Below are positions 19,330 through 28,191 of a stretch of 64,000 nt of DNA, in pieces. Within the stretch, counting starts at the first letter, position 1, and each line of letters begins with the position of its first letter. The DNA is from Pseudoxanthomonas sangjuensis (GTDB lineage: Bacteria > Pseudomonadota > Gammaproteobacteria > Xanthomonadales > Xanthomonadaceae), in contig NZ_PDWR01000012.1 in assembly GCF_010211755.1 (NCBI RefSeq), positions 27,899-91,898 on the forward strand, given 5' to 3'. Made by a program: the position numbers and the translations under genes. A model generated the notes under the pieces. The model did not search any database. It worked only from the letters and a program-made list of their open reading frames with translations, and was not told the DNA's origin.

Positions 19330-19752
19330 TCAACCAGGCGTTTCCAGCGCCTTCAGTTGCCGGTACAACGCATCGGGGATCGCGACGGGGTTGAACGCCG
19401 AGGCCCGCACCGCCGCCGCCCGCACCGTCGCGGTCAGCAGTACGGTCCCGTCGCGCGCGATCGACTGCGCGAACACGAAGCTGGCCTTGCGGCACTGGCG
19501 CAGTTCCGCGCGCACCTCGAGCAGGTCGTCCAGCTTCGCCGGTTTCAGGAAATCGATCTGCATTTCCCGCACCACGAACACCACGTCGTGCTCCTCGCGC
19601 AGCTTCTCCTGCCCCAGCCCGATGGCGCGCAGCCACTCGGTCCGCGCGCGCTCGAGGAAGGCCAGGTACTGCGCGTGGTAGACCACGCCACCGGCGTCGG
19701 TATCTTCCCAGTAAACCCTTGTCGGAAGGCTGAACACCCGGTTATCGGCCAT
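19330..19752 (-). CDS. ybgC: YbgC, tol-pal-associated acyl-CoA thioesterase
   Basis: A hot-dog-fold thioesterase of about 140 residues. The catalytic signature is the early YWEDTDAGGVVYHAQYLAFLERARTEWL, whose first Asp is the active residue in this family. YbgC hydrolyses short-chain or hydroxyacyl-CoA/ACP thioesters at the inner membrane and is linked to phospholipid metabolism; its position before tolQ is widely conserved. ATG at 19752 is preferred; a GTG four codons upstream (19764) is possible. It lies after ruvB with a 36-base gap. Confidence 0.92.
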   Translation of the reverse strand: MADNRVFSLPTRVYWEDTDAGGVVYHAQYLAFLERARTEWLRAIGLGQEKLREEHDVVFVVREMQIDFLKPAKLDDLLEVRAELRQCRKASFVFAQSIARDGTVLLTATVRAAAVRASAFNPVAIPDALYRQLKALETPG

Positions 19753-19788
19753 GACGCAGTCCACGTTTTCGGCAATCCGGCATCGCGC

Positions 19789-20841
19789 TCAGGCTCCGCC
19801 CCCGGTTTCCCCGCCGGCGGCGTCGAACAGGTCCGCCGCCGCCGATTTCGGCTTCAGCCCGAGGTGCAGGTACGCCTTGCGCGTGGCCATGCGCCCGCGC
19901 GCGGTGCGGACCAGGAAGCCCTGCTGGATCAGGTACGGCTCGACCACGTCCTCGAGCGTGCCGCGCTCTTCCGACAGCGCCGCGGCCAGCGAGTCCACGC
20001 CGACCGGGCCGCCGTCGAAGCTGTCGACGATGATGCGCAGCAGGCGGCGGTCCAGCTCGTCGAAACCCTCCGGATCGACCTTCAGCATCGCCATCGCCGC
20101 CGCCGCGACCGCGGCATCGATGCGACCGCCGGCCTTGACCTGCGCGTAGTCGCGCACGCGCCGCAGCAGGCGGTTGGCGATGCGCGGGGGGCCGCGCGAG
20201 CGCTTGGCGATTTCCGCCGCGCCCTCGGCCGCGCACTCGATGCCGAGGATGCGCGCCGAACGCTGCACGATGCGGGTCAGCTCGTCGGCGGTGTAGAACT
20301 CCAGCCGCTGCACGATGCCGAAGCGGTCGCGCAGCGGCGCGGTCAGCAGGCCGGCGCGGGTGGTCGCGCCGATCAGGGTGAACGGCGGCAGGTCGAGCTT
20401 GATCGAGCGCGCGGCCGGGCCCTCGCCGATCATGATGTCGATCTGGAAATCCTCCATCGCCGGGTACAGCACTTCCTCGACCAGCGGCGACAGGCGGTGG
20501 ATCTCGTCGACGAACAGCACGTCGTGCGGCTGCAGGTTGGTCAGCAGCGCGGCCAGGTCGCCGGCCTTCTCGATCACCGGGCCGGAGGTGACGCGCAGGT
20601 TGACCCCGAGCTCGTTGGCGATGACGTGGCTCAGCGTGGTCTTGCCCAGCCCCGGCGGGCCGAAGATCAGCACGTGGTCGAGCGCCTCGCCGCGGCCGCG
20701 GGCCGCCTCGATGTAGATGCCCAGCTGCTCGCGCACCGGCTGCTGGCCGAGGTATTCGTCCAGCCGCTTCGGGCGGATGCTGGCCTCGAGGGCGTCGTCC
20801 TCGCGGGTGGCGCCGGCGGAAATGATGCGGTCTTCGCTCAT
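19789..20841 (-). CDS. ruvB: RuvB, Holliday-junction branch-migration ATPase
   Basis: A 350-residue AAA+ motor of the RuvAB complex, which drives branch migration of Holliday junctions. Walker [10 protein letters not shown] is at about residues 65-73, Walker [10 protein letters not shown] about 115-123, the sensor-1 region IGATTRAG follows, and a C-terminal winged helix carries [11 protein letters not shown] and RTARGR. All are standard. It is separated from ruvA by kup, unlike the usual ruvAB pair, with a large inverted repeat before its start. Confidence 0.97.
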   Translation of the reverse strand: MSEDRIISAGATREDDALEASIRPKRLDEYLGQQPVREQLGIYIEAARGRGEALDHVLIFGPPGLGKTTLSHVIANELGVNLRVTSGPVIEKAGDLAALLTNLQPHDVLFVDEIHRLSPLVEEVLYPAMEDFQIDIMIGEGPAARSIKLDLPPFTLIGATTRAGLLTAPLRDRFGIVQRLEFYTADELTRIVQRSARILGIECAAEGAAEIAKRSRGPPRIANRLLRRVRDYAQVKAGGRIDAAVAAAAMAMLKVDPEGFDELDRRLLRIIVDSFDGGPVGVDSLAAALSEERGTLEDVVEPYLIQQGFLVRTARGRMATRKAYLHLGLKPKSAAADLFDAAGGETGGGA

Positions 20842-20852
20842 GCGACGGGGAA

Positions 20853-20929
20853 CGGGAGGCGGGAAACGGGGGACGGAACGATCCGGAGCATGGCTTTATC
20901 GTCTCACGTCTCCCGTTTCCCGTCTCCCG
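20853..20929. repeat. 23-bp inverted repeat between kup and ruvB
   Basis: The left arm (20853-20875) and right arm (20907-20929) are complementary over 23 positions, with two G.U pairs if transcribed from plus, around a 31-base loop. Each arm repeats the theme CGGGAGACGGGAAACGGG. It fills nearly all of the kup-ruvB gap and looks like a dispersed GGGAAACGGG-type intergenic repeat. Confidence 0.75.
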
Positions 20930-20933
20930 GGCT

Positions 20934-22841
20934 TCAGATCTCCACCTGCGACCCCAGCTCCACCAACCGGTTGCCGGGGATGCGGAAGAAGCCGGTGGCC
21001 GGCGCGGCGTTGCGGTGCATCAGCGCGAACAGCTTGTCGCGCCAGATCGGCATGCCACGGCGCGCGCTGGCGACCACGGTTTCGCGGCTGGCGAAGTAGG
21101 TCGTCTCCATCGGGTCGAACAGCGGCCCGCCGCGGTCGCAGCTGAGCATCAGCGCCTGCGGCACGTCCGGCGTCTCCATGAAGCCGAACTTGACCACGAC
21201 CCGGTAGAACTCGTCGCCGATCGGATCGATCTTCAACCGCTTCTCCTTCGGCGCGTACGGCACGTTGAGGGTTTCCACGGTCAGGAACACGTTGCGCTCG
21301 TGCAGCACCTTGTTGTGCTTGAGGTTGTGCATCAGCGCGTGCGGCACCACGTTCTTGTCGGCGGTCATGAACACCGCGGTGCCCGGCACCCGCACCGGCG
21401 GCGCCAGCATCAGCCCGGGCAGGAAGGTGTCGAGCTGGATGCCTTCCTTGCGGACTTCCGCATGCAGCAGCTCGCGGCCGCGGCGCCAGGTGCGCATGAT
21501 CGTGAACAGGACGACGCCCAGCACCACCGGGAACCATGCCCCCTGCAGCAGCTTGGCGCCGTTGGCGACGACGAAACCGACGTCGCCGACCACGAAGAAC
21601 GCGCACAGCGGCAGCACCCACACGCGCCATTTCGGCCACAGCGCGCGCGCGACCAGCGCCAGCAGCACCGTGTCGATCAGCATCGTCGCCGACACCGAGA
21701 TGCCGTAGGCCACCGCCAGGTTGCTGGAACTGCGGAACGCCAGCACCAGGCCGATGACGACGAGCATCATCGACCAGTTGATCGCCGGGATGTAGATCTG
21801 GCCGATGGTGTGCTTCGAGGTGTGCTTGACGATCATGCGCGGGATGTAGCCGAGCTGCATCGCCTGCCGGGCCACCGAGAAGCCGCCGGTGATCACCGCC
21901 TGCGAGGCGATCACCGTCGCCGCCGTGGCCAGGACGATCATCGGGATGCGCCCCCATTCGGGCACGCCGATGTAGAACGGGTTGCGGATGGCTTCGGGGT
22001 GCTCCAGCACCAGCGCGCCCTGTCCCAGGTAGTTGAGCATCAGCGCGGGCAGCACGAAGAAGTACCAGGCGTAGCGGATCGGCTTGGCGCCGAAGTGGCC
22101 CATGTCGGTGTAGATCGCCTCGCCGCCGGTGACCGCCAGCACCACCGCGCCGAGGATGAAGACGCCGTGCCAGCCGTGGGTGGCGAAGAAATTCACCGCC
22201 CAGTACGGGTTGATCGCCTTCAGCACTTCCGGGTCGTGCAGGATGTTGACCGCGCCCAGCACCGCCAGTATCGCGAACCACAGCATCGTGACCGGGCCGA
22301 ACACCTTGCCGACCTTCTCGGTGCCGTAGCGCTGCATCACGAACAGCGCGACCAGGATCGTCACCGTCAGCGGCACGATCAGCGCGTGCATTTGCGGCGC
22401 CACCACCTCCACGCCCTCGACCGCCGACAGCACCGAGATCGCCGGGGTGATCACGCCGTCGCCGAAGAACAGCGAGGCGCCGAAGATGCCGACGATGCCG
22501 ATCACGTAGGCGGTCCTCGAACCGGACGGGAACGTCCGCTGGGCCAGCGCCATCAGCGCCATGATGCCGCCCTCGCCGTCGTTGTCGGCGCGCATGATGA
22601 TCGCGACGTACTTCAGCGTCACCACGACCATCAGCGACCAGAAGATCAGCGACAGGACGCCGAGCACGGTGTTGTGGTCGGCGACCAGCCCGTAGTGCGG
22701 CGAGAACGCCTGCTTGATCGTGTACAGCGGGCTGGTGCCGATGTCGCCGAACACGACGCCGATGGCCGCCAGCACCAGCCCGGCCAGTCCGGCCTTGCCG
22801 TGGCTGTCGGGATGGGAGGCCGTGTGGGAAGCGTTGGACAT
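20934..22841 (-). CDS. kup: Kup, low-affinity potassium transporter
   Basis: A 635-residue KUP/HAK/KT-family K+:H+ symporter. The N-terminal signature [19 protein letters not shown] is followed by about 12 membrane spans and a cytoplasmic C-terminal domain from about residue 455 ([32 protein letters not shown]). ATG at 22841 is chosen; ORF extension to 22853 would need a TTG. It lies between ruvA and ruvB on the same strand, separating two genes whose products form one complex. Its stop is followed by the large inverted repeat. Confidence 0.95.
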   Translation of the reverse strand: MSNASHTASHPDSHGKAGLAGLVLAAIGVVFGDIGTSPLYTIKQAFSPHYGLVADHNTVLGVLSLIFWSLMVVVTLKYVAIIMRADNDGEGGIMALMALAQRTFPSGSRTAYVIGIVGIFGASLFFGDGVITPAISVLSAVEGVEVVAPQMHALIVPLTVTILVALFVMQRYGTEKVGKVFGPVTMLWFAILAVLGAVNILHDPEVLKAINPYWAVNFFATHGWHGVFILGAVVLAVTGGEAIYTDMGHFGAKPIRYAWYFFVLPALMLNYLGQGALVLEHPEAIRNPFYIGVPEWGRIPMIVLATAATVIASQAVITGGFSVARQAMQLGYIPRMIVKHTSKHTIGQIYIPAINWSMMLVVIGLVLAFRSSSNLAVAYGISVSATMLIDTVLLALVARALWPKWRVWVLPLCAFFVVGDVGFVVANGAKLLQGAWFPVVLGVVLFTIMRTWRRGRELLHAEVRKEGIQLDTFLPGLMLAPPVRVPGTAVFMTADKNVVPHALMHNLKHNKVLHERNVFLTVETLNVPYAPKEKRLKIDPIGDEFYRVVVKFGFMETPDVPQALMLSCDRGGPLFDPMETTYFASRETVVASARRGMPIWRDKLFALMHRNAAPATGFFRIPGNRLVELGSQVEI

Positions 22842-22880
22842 GCGGTGTTCCAAACCCTGCTGGTACTGGCCCGGCGGCGC

Positions 22881-23465
22881 TCAGCGCAGCGCCGATTGCA
22901 ACGCCTTGCGGATGATCGCGGCGGCATCGTCGCCGGCCTTGGCGGCATCGCGCGCCATGCGCGCGGCCTCGGCCGGCTTGTAGCCCAGTTGCTGCAGGGC
23001 GACGGTCGCCTCGGACTGCGGGTCGCCGGGCAGGCCGGTCAGGCCCGGCGCCGCGCCGCCGAAGTCGCCGACGCGATCGCGCAGTTCGACCACGATGCGC
23101 TCGGCGGTCTTCTTGCCGACGCCGGGGATCTTGGTCAGCGCGGCCACGTCGCCGGCCTGCACCAGTCGCGCGAACTCGTCGACCGGCACGCCGGACAGGA
23201 TCGCCAGCGCGATCTTCGCGCCGATGCCGCTGACCTTCTGCACGTCGCGGAACAGGCGGCGCTCGCCCTCGCGCAGGAAGCCGTACAGCGACACGCTGTC
23301 CTCCTTCTGCGCGTAGTGGGTGAACAGCGCGACTTCGCGGCCGAGGTCGGGCAGGTCGTAGAAGGTGCTCATCGGCGCCTCCAGCTCGTAGCCGACGCCG
23401 CCGACGTCGATCACCAGCCAGGGCGGCGACTTGGACGCGAGGATGCCGCGCAGGCGACCGATCAT
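22881..23465 (-). CDS. ruvA: RuvA, Holliday-junction binding subunit
   Basis: A 194-residue RuvA. It has an OB-fold domain I ([16 protein letters not shown]), a helix-hairpin-helix domain II with two DNA-binding turns ([15 protein letters not shown] and [19 protein letters not shown]), and a C-terminal domain III (about 146-194, [20 protein letters not shown]) that contacts RuvB. A tetramer holds the open four-way junction. ATG at 23465 is the family start. The ruvC stop lies 13 bases before it, so the two are co-transcribed. Confidence 0.96.
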   Translation of the reverse strand: MIGRLRGILASKSPPWLVIDVGGVGYELEAPMSTFYDLPDLGREVALFTHYAQKEDSVSLYGFLREGERRLFRDVQKVSGIGAKIALAILSGVPVDEFARLVQAGDVAALTKIPGVGKKTAERIVVELRDRVGDFGGAAPGLTGLPGDPQSEATVALQQLGYKPAEAARMARDAAKAGDDAAAIIRKALQSALR

Positions 23466-23478
23466 GCCATTCCCCCTG

Positions 23479-24003
23479 TTATTTCCGGCTCCACGCCGTG
23501 CGCGCATCGACGCCGATGCGGTTCGCCGTCGCGCGCCCGTGCGCGTGGGTGATCGCCACCGCCAGCGCGTCGGCGGCGTCGGCCTGCAGCTTGCCCTTGA
23601 GGCCGAGCATCAGCCCGACCATGTGCTGGACCTGTTCCTTCTCGGCGCCGCCCTTGCCGACCACGGCCAGCTTGATCTCGCGCGCCGCGTATTCGTGCAC
23701 CGGCAGGTCGCGCAGCACCACCGCGCCGATCGCCGCGCCGCGCGCCTGCCCCAGCTTCAGCGCCGAATCCGGATTGCGCGCCATGAACACCTTCTCGATC
23801 GCCACTTCCTGCGGCCTCCAGGTTTCGATGACCCCGGTCAGTTCCTGCAGCAACAGCTTCAACCGCTGCGGGAAACCGTCGGCCCCCAGCAGCACCAGCG
23901 GCGCATGATAGACGTGATGCGTGCGTCCCGCCGCATCGACGTCGATGATGCCAATGCCAGTCCTCTGCGAACCGGGGTCGATGCCGAGGATTCGGGTGCG
24001 CAT
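23479..24003 (-). CDS. ruvC: RuvC, Holliday-junction resolvase
   Basis: A 174-residue endonuclease that nicks Holliday junctions symmetrically. The RNase H-like core begins [14 protein letters not shown], whose Asp is the first metal ligand; IEKVF supplies the conserved Glu, and the C-terminal [14 protein letters not shown] holds the final acidic residues. ATG at 24003 gives the exact family start; longer frames are artefacts. It leads the ruvC-ruvA-kup-ruvB run, 130 bases after yebC. Confidence 0.96.
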   Translation of the reverse strand: MRTRILGIDPGSQRTGIGIIDVDAAGRTHHVYHAPLVLLGADGFPQRLKLLLQELTGVIETWRPQEVAIEKVFMARNPDSALKLGQARGAAIGAVVLRDLPVHEYAAREIKLAVVGKGGAEKEQVQHMVGLMLGLKGKLQADAADALAVAITHAHGRATANRIGVDARTAWSRK

Positions 24004-24041
24004 GCTAGCGGGCGCCCTCGAGGCGCACGCTGCGCACCCGG

Positions 24042-24067
24042 CTGCCCGGCCATGCATGACCGGGCAG
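24042..24067. terminator. Hairpin between yebC and ruvC
   Basis: CTGCCCGG (24042-24049) and CCGGGCAG (24060-24067) form an 8-bp stem with a 10-base loop containing CATGCATG. It lies 67 bases after the yebC stop. No T tract follows, so it may be a weak or Rho-assisted terminator, or only a stabiliser. Confidence 0.4.
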
Positions 24068-24133
24068 GACTGTCCGAAGCCGCACGATTGGCGCCATGGA
24101 CGGCAGCGATTTCATTCGACTGGATCCTGCACC

Positions 24134-24865
24134 TTACGCGTAGGCGTCGGCACCGAGCTCGGCGTTCGAGTAGACGTTCTGCACGTCGTCCATGTCCTCC
24201 AGCCAGCCCAGCAGCTTGACCACCTGCTGCGCGGTCTCGCCGGACACGGCGATGTCGTTGTCGGCACGGAAGGTGACTTCGGCCAGGTCCGGCTTCAGGC
24301 CCGCGGCCTCGATCGCGGACTTCACCGATTCGAACGATTCCGGCGCGGTGATCACGTCGATCGAACCGTCGTCCGGATAGACCACGACGTCGTCGGCGCC
24401 GGCCTCGATCGCCGCCTCGGTGATCTTCTCCTCGTCGGCGCCCGGGGCGAAGCTGAGCACGCCGAGCTTCTTGAACATGAAGGCGACCGAGCCTTCGGTG
24501 CCGAGGTTGCCGCCGAACTTGCCGAAGGCGTGGCGCACGTCGGCCACGGTACGCACGCGGTTGTCGGTCAGGCAGTCGACGATCACCGCGACGCCGCCGG
24601 GCGCGTAGCCTTCGTAGCGGATTTCCTCGAATTCGACGCCTTCCAGCTCGCCGCTGGCCTTCTTGATCGCGCGCTCGATGGTGTCCTTCGGCATGTTGAC
24701 CGCCAGGCCCTTGTCGATGGCGGTACGCAGCGCCGGGTTGTTGGCCGGATCCGGCACGCCCTTGCGGGCGGCAACCGAAATCTCGCGAATGATCTTGGTG
24801 AAAATCTTGCCGCGCTTGGCGTCGGACGCGTTCTTGCGCGCTTCGATGGAGGGGCCACGACCCAT
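24134..24865 (-). CDS. yebC: YebC/PmpR-family regulator or translation factor
   Basis: A 243-residue YebC-family protein ([25 protein letters not shown]). Three domains are recognisable: an N-terminal helical domain, [31 protein letters not shown] in the middle, and a C-terminal alpha/beta domain ([33 protein letters not shown]). The family was described as DNA-binding regulators next to ruvC; recent work ties members to relief of ribosome stalling. Its position upstream of ruvCA on the same strand is the common arrangement. Confidence 0.94.
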   Translation of the reverse strand: MGRGPSIEARKNASDAKRGKIFTKIIREISVAARKGVPDPANNPALRTAIDKGLAVNMPKDTIERAIKKASGELEGVEFEEIRYEGYAPGGVAVIVDCLTDNRVRTVADVRHAFGKFGGNLGTEGSVAFMFKKLGVLSFAPGADEEKITEAAIEAGADDVVVYPDDGSIDVITAPESFESVKSAIEAAGLKPDLAEVTFRADNDIAVSGETAQQVVKLLGWLEDMDDVQNVYSNAELGADAYA

Positions 24866-24911
24866 GTGTCAATCCAGCGGTGGTCTGTTGCGAAGCGGCA
24901 ATTTTAGCCGA

Positions 24912-25526
24912 TCAGCGCCGGAAGCGGCCTTCGCGCAGGAATTGCCCCGCCTGCCCCGCCGCCTCGGCCGAAAACACCAGCCCGGTATGGCTGCTGTGGA
25001 CGACGCAGTGGTCGGCCAGCCCCGGCAGGCGGGTTTCGTCGAGGCCGACGGTGCCGTCCGACGCCCCGTCGATGCGGGAAAACAGCCGCCCCGCGCCGCG
25101 CGCCACGTCGCCGGCGACCATGCCGACCTCGGCCGGGCCGGTCCACTCGCCCAGCCCGCTCTGCAGCAATCCCGCGCTGCGGCCGAGCAGCGGGCGGCTC
25201 CAGGCACGCGCGGCGAGGCGGCGCGCGGTATGGCTGCCGCGCAGCGGCGACCCCAGGCAGACCACCCGCGCCACCGGCAGGCCGGGGGCGCGGCGCAACG
25301 CCTCCAGCGCGATCAGCCCGCCCAGGCTGTGCCCGACCAGCGCATCGAACGGCTCCTCGCGCAGGCGTTCGACCAGCCCCGGTATCGCCCGTTCCGGGCC
25401 GTCGAGGAGGCTGGAATAGCCGAAGATCTCCGTCGCGAAGCCCTGCGCGCGCAGGCGCGAGGCCAGCCGCCACAGCCAGCAGTTGGCGTTGAGCAGGCCA
25501 TGGATGAGCAGGACGCGCCGGGTCAC
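24912..25526 (-). CDS. Small alpha/beta hydrolase, lipase-like
   Basis: A 204-residue alpha/beta-hydrolase with the nucleophile elbow GHSLGG at about residues 65-70, an early HG oxyanion motif (LLIHGLLNANCWLW), a late DGTVGLDE acid region and a terminal His in HSSHTGLVF. No signal peptide, so cytoplasmic. It resembles the small lipase/PGAP1-like group; the substrate is unknown. The start codon is GTG at 25526. It is 46 bases from yebC and may be read with it. Confidence 0.8.
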   Translation of the reverse strand: MTRRVLLIHGLLNANCWLWRLASRLRAQGFATEIFGYSSLLDGPERAIPGLVERLREEPFDALVGHSLGGLIALEALRRAPGLPVARVVCLGSPLRGSHTARRLAARAWSRPLLGRSAGLLQSGLGEWTGPAEVGMVAGDVARGAGRLFSRIDGASDGTVGLDETRLPGLADHCVVHSSHTGLVFSAEAAGQAGQFLREGRFRR

Positions 25527-25545
25527 CGCGCGAGTGTCGCCAATG

Positions 25546-26073
25546 TCAGGCGGCTTGGCGAGCGGCGCGGCGCAGGATGAACTCGTCGTCGAGGGTCTTG
25601 CCGACCGGGAACTTGTAGCCGCCGACCTTCTCGAAGCCGTGGCGCATGTAGAAGCGCTGCGCGCCGAAGTTCTCCGACCATACGCCGATCCACAGCGTGC
25701 GCGGGCCGTCGCGTTCGAGCCATTGCAGCGCGGTCTCGAACAGCTTGCCGCCCCAGCCGCCGTTGTGGAATTCGCGCAGCACGTACAGCCGCTTCAGCTC
25801 GCCGTCGCCCTCGGCCACGTCCGGATGCGGCAGCCCGCACGGACCGGCGAAGGCGTGGCCGACGGCGACGCCGCCCTTCTCCAGCAGCCACATCGCCTTG
25901 CGCGGGTCTTCGAGGTCCCTGCGCTGCGCCTCGATGGCGTAGCTGGTGCGCAGGAAGAAGTCGAGGTCTTCCGGCGGATACAGGTGGCCGAAGGTCTCGG
26001 TGAAGGTCGCCGCGGCGATCTTCGTCACCGTTCCGGCGTCGTCCGGGGTCGCGCGGCGGATGGCGAAGTCCAT
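25546..26073 (-). CDS. GNAT-family N-acetyltransferase
   Basis: A 175-residue acetyltransferase (MDFAIRRATPDDAGTVTKIA). The acetyl-CoA binding core is seen at LKRLYVLREFHNGGWGGKLFE (about 95-115), where the usual Q/RxxGxG/A loop reads NGGWGGK, followed by the FYMRHGFEKVGGYKF motif. Close relatives act on amines or ribosomal-protein N-termini; the substrate cannot be read here. ATG at 26073 is the sensible start. It is 19 bases upstream of the hydrolase gene, in the same direction. Confidence 0.88.
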   Translation of the reverse strand: MDFAIRRATPDDAGTVTKIAAATFTETFGHLYPPEDLDFFLRTSYAIEAQRRDLEDPRKAMWLLEKGGVAVGHAFAGPCGLPHPDVAEGDGELKRLYVLREFHNGGWGGKLFETALQWLERDGPRTLWIGVWSENFGAQRFYMRHGFEKVGGYKFPVGKTLDDEFILRRAARQAA

Positions 26074-26079
26074 GGAATC

Positions 26080-26155
26080 GGTCGCTGGTTCGTGGTTGTC
26101 GGTTGTCGGAAACAGACGGTTGCCGGCCTGGGCCATCAACCAGGAACCAACGACC
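26080..26155. repeat. 19-bp inverted repeat between aspS and the GNAT gene
   Basis: Arms 26080-26098 and 26137-26155 are complementary at 17 of 19 positions around a 38-base loop that holds further GGTTGTCGG copies. The build resembles the kup-ruvB repeat (G/T-rich words in inverse order) though the word differs. It lies just after the aspS stop on minus. Confidence 0.65.
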
Positions 26156-26167
26156 CGGATCCCGCCG

Positions 26168-27916
26168 TCATTGCTTCGCCCGCACCTGCACGTGCACCTC
26201 GGCCAGTTGCGCGTCCGGCACCGGCGACGGCGCACCGGTCATCAGGCACTGTGCGCTGGTGGTCTTCGGGAACGGGATCACGTCGCGGATCGACTCGGTG
26301 CCGGCCATCAGCGCGGCGATGCGGTCGATGCCGAAGGCGATGCCGCCGTGCGGCGGCGCGCCGTACTTCAGCGCGTCGAGCAGGAAGCCGAACTTGGCCT
26401 CGGCCTCTTCCGCGCCGATGCCCAGCAGTTCGAACACCGCGCTCTGCATCTCCGGGCGGTGGATGCGGATCGAACCGCCGCCGATCTCGTTGCCGTTCAG
26501 CACCATGTCGTAGCCGCGCGACACCGCGGTCTTCGCGTTCGCCTTCAGGTCGGCGATGTCGTCGACCGCCGGCGCGGTGAACGGATGGTGCAGGGCGACG
26601 TAGCGCTGCTCTTCCTCGTCCCATTCGAACATCGGGAAGTCGGTGACCCACAGCGGGCGCCAGCCTTCGGCGACCAGGTTGAAGTCCTTGCCGGCCTTCA
26701 GCCGCAACGCGCCCATGAAATCGGAGACCTTGTTGTACTTGCCGGCGCCGAAGAACACGATGTCGCCGTTGCCGGCGCCGACGTAGCGGAGCAGCGCGGC
26801 GAAGGCTTCCGCGGGGAAGAACTTGGCGATCGGCGAGGTCAGCTCGCCGTTCTCGGCGATCTTGGCGTAGGCCAGGCCCTTGGCGCCGAACTTGGCCGCG
26901 TGCGCGGCGTAGTCGTCGATCTGCTTGCGCGACAGCGCGGCGCCGGCGGGGATGCGCAGCGCGGCGACGCGGCCGTCGGCGTCGGCGGCGGCATCGGCGA
27001 AGACCTTGAATTCGCTGTCCTTGACCAGCTCGGCGACGTCGACCAGTTCCAGCGCGATGCGCAGGTCCGGCTTGTCCGAACCGTAGCGGCGCATCGCCTC
27101 GGCCCAGGTCATGCGCGGGAACTGCGCGTCGAGTTCGACGCCGATGGTTTCCCTGAACGCGGCGCGGATCAGGTCCTCGACGGTGTCCTGCACGTCGCGC
27201 TCGCGGACGAAGGCGAATTCCATGTCGAGCTGGGTGAACTCGAGCTGGCGATCGGCGCGCAGCGCCTCGTCGCGGAAGCAGCGCGCGATCTGGTAGTAGC
27301 GGTCGAAGCCGGCCATCATCAGGATCTGCTTGAACAGCTGCGGGCTCTGCGGCAGGGCGTAGAACTCGCCCGGGTGCATGCGCGCCGGCACCAGGAAGTC
27401 GCGCGCGCCTTCCGGGGTGGCCTTGGTCAGGATCGGGGTCTCGATGTCCTGGAAGCCGCGCGCGTCCAGCCAGCGGCGCAACGCCTGCACCAGCTTGATG
27501 CGGGTGCGCTGCATGCGCTGCATCTCCGGGCGGCGCAGGTCGAGGTAGCGGTACTTGAGGCGGATTTCCTCGTTGGCGTTCTCGTGGGCGTGGAACGGCA
27601 GCGGCGCGGCCTTGTTCAGCACCACGATCTTCGTCGCGACCACTTCGACCTTGCCGGTGCGGATCTTGTCGTTGACCGCATGGCGCGCCCGTACCGTGCC
27701 CTCGACCTGCAGCACGTCCTCGTAGCCCAGCCCGGCGGCGACGGCGAACACCTCGGCGTTGTCGGGTTCGACCGTGACCTGGACGATGCCTTCGTGGTCG
27801 CGCAGGTCGATGAAGCAGACGCCGCCGAGGTTGCGGGCGACGTCGGTCCAGCCGCACAGGGTGACGGCCTGGCCGATCAGGGTCTCGTCGACGAGACCGC
27901 AGTAATGGGTACGCAT
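26168..27916 (-). CDS. aspS: Aspartyl-tRNA synthetase
   Basis: A 582-residue bacterial-type class II synthetase attaching Asp to tRNA-Asp. It has an N-terminal OB-fold anticodon-binding domain ([23 protein letters not shown]), motif 2 with [19 protein letters not shown], a bacterial insertion domain, and motif 3 [15 protein letters not shown] at the C-terminus. ATG at 27916 is used, since the longer frame would need TTG. In many proteobacteria an fmdB gene lies directly upstream; here opgB and a SIMPL gene on the other strand separate them. Confidence 0.96.
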   Translation of the reverse strand: MRTHYCGLVDETLIGQAVTLCGWTDVARNLGGVCFIDLRDHEGIVQVTVEPDNAEVFAVAAGLGYEDVLQVEGTVRARHAVNDKIRTGKVEVVATKIVVLNKAAPLPFHAHENANEEIRLKYRYLDLRRPEMQRMQRTRIKLVQALRRWLDARGFQDIETPILTKATPEGARDFLVPARMHPGEFYALPQSPQLFKQILMMAGFDRYYQIARCFRDEALRADRQLEFTQLDMEFAFVRERDVQDTVEDLIRAAFRETIGVELDAQFPRMTWAEAMRRYGSDKPDLRIALELVDVAELVKDSEFKVFADAAADADGRVAALRIPAGAALSRKQIDDYAAHAAKFGAKGLAYAKIAENGELTSPIAKFFPAEAFAALLRYVGAGNGDIVFFGAGKYNKVSDFMGALRLKAGKDFNLVAEGWRPLWVTDFPMFEWDEEEQRYVALHHPFTAPAVDDIADLKANAKTAVSRGYDMVLNGNEIGGGSIRIHRPEMQSAVFELLGIGAEEAEAKFGFLLDALKYGAPPHGGIAFGIDRIAALMAGTESIRDVIPFPKTTSAQCLMTGAPSPVPDAQLAEVHVQVRAKQ

Positions 27917-28191
27917 GGACAAGGGAAACTCCGGATAAAGACGTTCCGGCCGGCGCCGGATGGATTTACAACGGCCGAAGGCTGGTCAAGCCGCGTAGTT
28001 TAACTTGCGGCCAGCCTTTGCGGCTTTTCCGCGCCCTCCGCCGGCCCATGGCGGCCCGCCGCAACATTTCTTTCATGTGGACTTGGGCATGTTGCGCCCG
28101 TCGGCCGCCGCACCGTGGCCGGCCATGACGGCCCTCGGCCGCCGCCCCCGCGGCGGCACGGTGGCTTCCCTGACTCCTACCCGGGAAACGC

